DNA of 64,000 nucleotides from Aquilaria yunnanensis. Its lineage: Eukaryota > Streptophyta > Magnoliopsida > Malvales > Thymelaeaceae. A model generated the notes under the pieces. The model ran no database searches. It was not told the DNA's origin and worked only from the letters and a program-made list of their open reading frames with translations. Position numbers and translations under genes: made by a program. Location of the stretch: the NCBI GenBank assembly GCA_039654915.1, contig CM077595.1:89817501-89881500 (forward strand), written 5' to 3'. Below are positions 58,143 to 64,000 of this stretch, piece after piece. Position 1 is the stretch's first letter. The number at the start of each line of letters is the position of its first letter.

Positions 58143-59175
58143 TAGGGGTGAAAATGGGTCGAGCCAAGCTCGAGCCCATTAAGCTCGAGCTCGGCCCCTT
58201 TGCCATTCGGTACTACCTAAGCTCAAGCTCGAATTACTCGAGCCCAATTTTTTTAAGCTTGAGCTTGGCTCGAGATAAGATCGAGCTCAGCCCAAAGGCT
58301 TGTGGGCTCGAATAGCACAGATAAAACTTTAGCACAATACTTGCAGCTTAGATAAAAGCCAGGGACTAAACCTATAATTTTCTATAGAGATAAGTACACA
58401 AGAGAAAATGACAAAATCTATCTTAAACTTTCTAATCCTTTTCCAATTTACCCTAATTTTTTAAACATTACAAATAAGCCATCACCTTCCTTCAGACAGC
58501 AATTTCTGTCTGGAGCTGCCGAACTGGATCACCTGGTCAGACATCGTCTAGTTGCGGCGTCGATTTCTATTTTTGGAATCTGATGCGTAGCTTGGACTAT
58601 GGGTGGGCCTATCGCAGCGGCAAATCCGAGCTCCGAAAATCGAGTTACAAGATTTGAAGGCTCACAACAGCCTCAACAGCAATAGTAACAGAATCTCAGT
58701 GAGCCGCAACAGCAACAGCAATAGCAGTGGCATCGTCAAGAACCATCAAGAAACAAAAAAGGGTTTCGTCGAAGTGGCTCTCTTCATCCTCACAGCTTCA
58801 CTCTCTGGTGGGTGGCGCCGTTAATCGACCATTGTGAGGCCGACTAGGTGGGTTGCGGTCGACTGGGTGGGTTGCAGTCGACTAGGTGGGTGGCGATGGC
58901 GCGGCAGTAATTGAGCAAGGTGAGGCAGAGGGGGGAAGCAAGCTGCGTCCAGCGTGTAAGTGTGTGCGAAAATTTAAGAATGCGATGGGAAAAATAAACA
59001 TGAGGCTTTTGAGGCAAATGAGCTTTAGGGTCGGGTTTCTTCAGGCTCGAGCTCGAGCTCGAATATTGCTCAAGCCTAATTTTCGGCTCAAGCTCGAATA
59101 AGCCTGGCTCAAAATGTGTTAATTCGAGCTTAAGCTTGAGTTATCAAAAAAAAATCAAACCTTTTTTCACCACTA
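58143..59175. mobile_element. hAT element, 1,033 bp, perfect 8-bp duplication
   Basis: Ends TAGGGGTGAAAATGGG and, as complement of the right, TAGTGGTGAAAAAAGG. The duplication AATATAAC is exact (58135-58142 and 59176-59183). Subterminal zones are packed with AGCTCGAGCTCGGCTCGA-type palindromic motifs on both sides (58155-58310 and 59045-59145). The interior has a GC-rich region with three copies of GTCGACT(A/G)GGTGGGT near 58840-58890 and ORFs at 58603-58824 and 58886-59101 that I do not recognise. No hAT dimerisation domain, so non-autonomous. Confidence 0.9.
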
Positions 59176-59183
59176 AATATAAC

Positions 59184-59905
59184 TCGTGAAGAGAGCTTTT
59201 TATAATTAAGAGAATGAAAATTAGCAGTAAAATTCAACAATGTTATTTGACGAGATTCCACGAACTAGTACAGTGTAACTTAACACTTCAGATTTTCATT
59301 AAACATAGAAATAGTACATAATTGACATTTACAATCTTTTCAGTGTTAGCACGTGGAACTAAAAGGCTTATCAGTATTTGGTAAAAATCTACCTTTTCAA
59401 TAACGTCTCAAAATATTTAATTTACTACCAATTTACAAAAGTTCGACGAGTGGATAGGTGTTAAAAATCCTTTAACAGGGTGCTTGGTATATTCATGAAA
59501 GTTTGATGCATCTACAACCAAGAGAACCGATTAACCAATCAATCCGATCCAAACCAATTTGGATTTGTTGGTGAAGAAGCAAACAAATCGAACATAACAT
59601 TAATACAAAAAATAAGGAAGAACGTCCAAAAAAATAAAAATATAACCAATTCATTTTAATTTAAGTCAACTTAACTCAAAATATTTTATTTTTATTTTTA
59701 CATATTCTTTGCCCAAATAATTTCATTTGAAACCCATTATTATATAGGTATAATAATTCATTAAAAGTAAAATTTTTATGAAGTTATTAAATTTTTATAA
59801 TAAATATAATTTTATGCTGGTAAAAATATAAAATTACCCTATAATTCATGGGACCTTGACTGTGACAGGTTATAGTTTGAGGATGTGGATGCTGCTATGC
59901 AGTCC
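59184..59905. other. Intergenic, nothing recognised
   Basis: AT-rich DNA without domain-bearing ORFs. Confidence 0.45.
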
Positions 59906-59909
59906 AAAT

Positions 59910-60357
59910 AATAGTAGGGAAAGTTATAATTACCCCATAAGATTTATCTTAATCTACAGTTTGCCTCTTTATTTTTTAAAATTTACACTTTATCCTCTGA
60001 TTTTTTTATATTGTCTGATAATAATTTCTAAAATTGTAATTTAAACTATATAATAGTCATTTTTCAGTAATTTTAATCTCTTTAATATTTTTTTATAGTT
60101 AATAGACATTTTAAATTATCAATTTTTACTTTCTTTAAATGCATTTTTCTTTCTTTATATGTATATCAGTATTTTTTAAAACTTGGTTAACCATGAAAAA
60201 AATATCAAAAATATTAAAATTTCTAGAACTTGGTTATTAGACAGTTTAATTAAAAGTTTTAAAAGCTATTGTCAGACACTATAAATGAAGTATGGGTAAA
60301 GTGTATGTTTTTTAAAATAAATGGGGTAAAGTGTACGTTAAATCAAACCACATGGGG
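59910..60357. mobile_element. Possible long-TIR MITE
   Basis: Left CCCCATAAGATTTATCTTAA then CAGTTTGCCTCTTTATTTTT pairs with the complement of the right, CCCCATGTGGTTTGATTTAA then ACACTTTACCCCATTTATTTT. The match extends about 90 bp to GTCTGATAAT/GTCTGACAAT. The right end is abutted by the hAT-like element at 60353. Target duplication unresolved. Confidence 0.45.
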
Positions 60358-60681
60358 GTTGAAAACAAGTCAAGCCGAGCTGAGCAGTAGGCTAATCATG
60401 TTCGACTTGAATAATTTATCAAGTTTGATATTTTGTTTATATTTGAGACCGAGCTTTTATTCGATCGAGCCCAAGTCGAGCTCAAGCTATTCACTTAAAT
60501 TAAGAAAAAAACATCTAAAATTAAACCAAGTTGAGCCAAGTAGTAAGCAAATCAAGCTTTGTTTGAATTGTATATCGAGTTGAAATCTTGTTCAGGTTTA
60601 GCTTAATAACTTTTCGAACGAGTCACAAACGAGCTTTAAACCGAGTCGAACTTGAGTTTTTTGTTCATTTTTTAACCCTTA
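60353..60681. mobile_element. hAT-like MITE of the GAGCTC family
   Basis: Left GGGGGTTGAAAACAAGTCAAG and complement of right TAAGGGTTAAAAAATGAAC form imperfect inverted repeats. The interior is rich in CAAGCCGAGCTGAGC, GAGCCCAAGTCGAGCTC and CGAGTCGAACTTGAG motifs as in the elements at 24387 and 58143. No clear 8-bp duplication. Confidence 0.5.
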
Positions 60682-60814
60682 TCCAAATGCAAGCATATAA
60701 TGTTGTAGTCTAAAGTATGATAGTAATCATGTCACCCATTTCTGCTGTATGTTTATGTGTAAGTGAAAGCATGCATCTTCTTTTTAAAACTTAATTAATG
60801 GTATGTGAAACTGG

Positions 60815-62460
60815 AGTTGCTTGTTTCATAAATAAAAGAATAAAGGATCTGCAATTAATAAAGTGGGCAGTGCAATACAGTGTATGAGGAAGTTACTTAT
60901 TCAATTAATAAAAAAGTTTATGTTCCTTTAGTGATTCTGAAGCAACCTATCTATATAAGAAAAATATTTTAAGCTTGTCTACCAGAAATACATGGTTTTC
61001 CTGGAAATATGTATGCAGGCTCAAGGCCGAGGCTTTAACATTTGTCAAAACTTTTGGAACAATAGAAGGCTTTGCTAGTTTGAACACTTTCTCGTTAGCA
61101 AAATCAAGCTGCAAGTAAGTTCTTCCGTAACTCCAAAACAATTTAAGATTGTTTCTCATTAACCAAATTCAATCAACCAGGCCTAGGGTCTAGTTGTAAT
61201 CCTTCCAAGTTACTCTTCAAAATTTATAGCAACATTGAGCAATTTGAGCAAGGCCGTAGGGGAAAGGAGAATAAGAGTTAAAACGAGCAAACTAATCATT
61301 ATTCTTGCACCAATTATGATGCAAAGTTGCAAACAGAAACATGGACAAATAAACGGATAGAATTTATATCATATAAGTACACATAAGTTTTCATTTATAA
61401 TTAAGTTCATTTTGCGTAAACAAATAACAAAACAAATCTTTTCTAAGAGGACATGATTTACAGAAACAAAATTGATGCATTTACCTAAAGGAAAACAAAA
61501 ATGCATTTTACGTGTCTCGTAGACACTCAGAGCGCCAACAAATTTATAAATAATATAATAATGCCGATTATATCTTAGGCTAATTGGTATGCAAACTATC
61601 ATATCACATCACTGACCACGGTTTAAATCTTGTCTTATTTAAAAGATTTCTTCTCTTTACCATCAATGGATGAATATAGGTTTGATGGGGTAGGCTTTAT
61701 AGAAGATTATTTTGTAAATTATTTCTTGTATCCCTTCTTTAGAACACTGAGTCATACCTTTTTTTACCAATGATTGAGCTACCTCGAATCGAACATCATA
61801 CCTCCAATAGCTTAGCTTAATTTGCTTAGTAAATTTTAATTTCTTAAGCAAATTCAAAGTGAATAAATAAGTACACAAAATAGCCTTATTCTAACAGTTG
61901 AGTAACACCTCAAAGCATGTTGTGTGGTTGACATATGAATGGTCATGCAAAAAGTTACCATTCTCTTTCCCATACGTTGAAGTGGAAATCTTCCTTGGTG
62001 GGAATTTCATTAAAGTATTCTTACACATTCATGAAGTTATATAAAAGTGCAAAATTCTTCTCATTTGATGAAAGATGAGTAGTTATTTGTTTTCTACACC
62101 AAACAAATGATTGAGATTGGGGATCTCCAGTACATTAAGGTATGAATTCTAAACTCTGGAGGTAAATGGTGAATTTGTGATTCTTGGTGAAGATATAAAT
62201 TCTAAACTTGAAAGCAAATGGTGACTTTGTGATTCTTCATACATTAGTGTACAAATTTTAAACCATGAAAGAAAATGTTAACTTGATGATTTATGTGCAT
62301 TTAGTACAACTTCTAAACTTTGAAGGCAAATAATGACTTAATGATTTCATGTACATCAAGTAGAAATTATGAATTTTAAAGTCAAATGGTGAATTTTTTT
62401 TATACATCACCGTAAAGAAAAATGATAAGCTGAAAGCAAATGATGACTCATTGAACGACA
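60815..62460. repeat. Segmental duplication, copy B
   Basis: Diverged counterpart of 54405-56260 in the same order and orientation, with a single copy of the 268-bp unit. It ends in irregular versions of the GAAGGCAAATGGTGACT core (62157-62460). Confidence 0.75.
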
Positions 62461-63100
62461 AACAATAGAGATAATGAAGAAAATGACAGCAGTTGGGAGG
62501 GCAATGATACCCTTCAAGACGTATGACTTAGCAATGGCAATGTCTTTGGTGGATAGGGGAAATGGTGGAAACAAAAAACATATACGATGTCTACCAATCA
62601 TATTAATTTCAACTCTTGCAACATCATATATAAACACGAAGCACATATGCCAAAAATCAGGATTGCCATTACCTGCAAAACATTTGATGACAAAATGGTG
62701 ACTGTATTATCTCTTTAAAAAATTTTGTTGCTTCACCAAGTTTCTTCCTATACGATACCATATTTGTGATAGATGGCACAAAGGCCATGAGAAAATTATG
62801 TCAAAAAAGTTATAGACAAAAATTAATATGATAGCTATATAATTTGTTAGAACCAATAGAAGTAGGCTTAGGTTTTGGCCAAGTAAAGCATGCTAGGTTT
62901 AGGTTTCGACCAAGTAAAGCATGCTATTAATAAAGTGTGTACTAGTACAGTACATTACCTGGACCAATATCATGCATCCACAAAAATTTACATTCTCTTT
63001 CACTTGCTTATTTACCAAACAAAAATGGATGTCAGCTAACACCCCAAGCATTGAAATTTTAAAATTTGAAGGAAATAGTGACTTAAGTAGGTGTTAGTGT
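62461..63100. other. Possible decayed exon region, no family recognised
   Basis: A minus ORF at 62407-62646 reads MCFVFIYDVARVEINMIGRH and continues through SYVLKGIIALPT. On minus, a donor-like CAG/GTAATGG lies just 5' of it. It may belong to a broken gene with the transposase remnant next door. A 23-bp direct repeat built on GACCAAGTAAAGCATGCTA occurs at about 62878 and 62909. Confidence 0.25.
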
Positions 63101-63780
63101 CATTACAAGACAATCCTACTCTTTTTTTTTTTTTGCAAAATCACATGCGACTAGCACATTCTATGTTGGCACCCTCTTCCGTCCAAAGTAATAGTTTTAC
63201 AGCTACTGGTTACCTCCAGTTGCTGAAACGTGTGTCCTATCAAGTAAACTTATAGCATCATAAAACTGGGGGCATTTAAACAACACATACTTGGAAGGCC
63301 TAAAAAATGAGGGACCAATTGGTCTCAGCACAGCCTTCGGCCATATTACAAATAACATCCAGTACGCCTTTATACCAAATGTTTATAGTTGATACCGAAT
63401 GTTCATACCATTGACCAAGTTGTGTGTCACCATATCTACATAGGCTAATAAAAATGGCCAATGCCTCATGAGTTGACATGTCCTATAAACCAACTAATCC
63501 ATATATTTCTACCAATGCCTTGCACAATGCCCAAAAGCAAGGCACTATCATTCTATATTCATCATAAAAATCATCTGGCCTAGTCATTAAAACCCCAAAA
63601 AAGTTGTTTCGTTGTTCATATAGATTTGTTAGTAGGCATCTATTCTACTCGATAATTGTTAGTCCTATTTGCCAACATTTTGTAGATCACAGCTTCAGCT
63701 ACTTCCCCATCCTCCACAAATGCATTGGAACCTAGTTTCCTTCTCAAATATTGAAAAATGTTTGAGAACGACATTACTGT
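63100..63780 (-). pseudogene. Decayed PIF/Harbinger-like transposase
   Basis: Read on minus, frames broken by stops spell a plant HARBI1-type protein. About 63740-63630 gives YLRRKLGSNAFVEDGEVAEA. Then RPDDFYDEYRMIVPCFWALC, THEALAIFISLCRYGDTQLG and HSVSTINIWYKGVLDVICNM follow the order of the helical domain before the DDE nuclease. Near 63250-63215 AISLLDRTHVSATG matches the first catalytic block, usually GA(I/L)DGTH(V/I)A, with DG changed to DR. At least three in-frame stops and the altered motif mean it is dead. Later catalytic blocks are not seen within the stretch. Confidence 0.5.
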
Positions 63781-63789
63781 ATTTATATT

Positions 63790-64000
63790 AACTAGATTAG
63801 AAAATATAAACATTTTTCATGCAATATCATGGGGGTATGAATGCATGTATAACTAATTCTTGTCATGGAACTACATGCATGTGGATGCAGGATCAATTAA
63901 ATACGAAATATCTTACCATCAATATGAAATGCACTTCAAAATCAACCTGGTTATTTGTTCACATGACCTAAATGTAACTAACCCATAACATTAGGAGGAT
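63790..64000. other. Window end, nothing recognised
   Basis: AT-rich sequence without ORF or repeat boundary. Confidence 0.4.

Noticed and set aside
61572..61645. SINE-like segment with A-box/B-box resemblance
   Set aside because: GGTTTAAATCTTG is only a weak match to a B box, there is no clear tail or target duplication; noted but not called.

Overview
This is a gene-poor, AT-rich, transposon-dense stretch of a flowering-plant nuclear genome, most likely a eudicot. The evidence is a NGATHA-type B3 transcription factor, a multi-exon NAC gene with plant-style GT-AG introns, captured exons of cytosolic ribosomal protein L13a, a pentatricopeptide-repeat fragment and a full range of plant transposon classes. 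I cannot name the species.

Two ordinary host genes look intact. One is a single-coding-exon NGATHA-like B3 factor on + (3195-4340), preceded by CT-rich leader sequence and a probable 5'-UTR intron. The other is a six-exon NAC-domain gene on - (28439-30954). I reconstructed it by joining exons at GT/AG sites, and its reading frame stays open through all five junctions (447 residues). Its third exon carries a near-perfect 123-bp in-frame tandem duplication.

Most of the remainder is mobile DNA, much of it with both ends readable. It includes: a 413-bp tandem array (231-1470); a foldback element at 9271-9613; CACTA-like debris at 11.8-13.4 kb; and a Stowaway-like MITE at 16.2 kb. The most striking block is a 5,967-bp CACTA element (17992-23958, TSD AAC) nested in an older long-TIR element (17311-24314). 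It carries genomic copies of the last two exons of an RPL13a gene, two exons of a second host gene and a transposase-associated zinc domain. Further along are hAT elements with 8-bp duplications (24387-24854 and 58143-59175), a Pack-MULE-like element holding a decayed PPR gene (32476-34044), and a full-length but RT-deleted Ty3/gypsy element (34366-42713). There are also a TIR element at 42741-43690, a nested pair at 46.3-47.7 kb, a probable solo LTR (48125-50594), and two back-to-back Mutator-like elements (51976-53084 and 53114-54282).

From 54.4 kb to the end the window holds a diverged segmental duplication (54.4-56.3 kb versus 60.8-62.5 kb), a periodic non-coding repeat and, at 63.1-63.8 kb on -, a decayed PIF/Harbinger-like transposase. 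All calls come from reading the sequence by eye; no database search was run.
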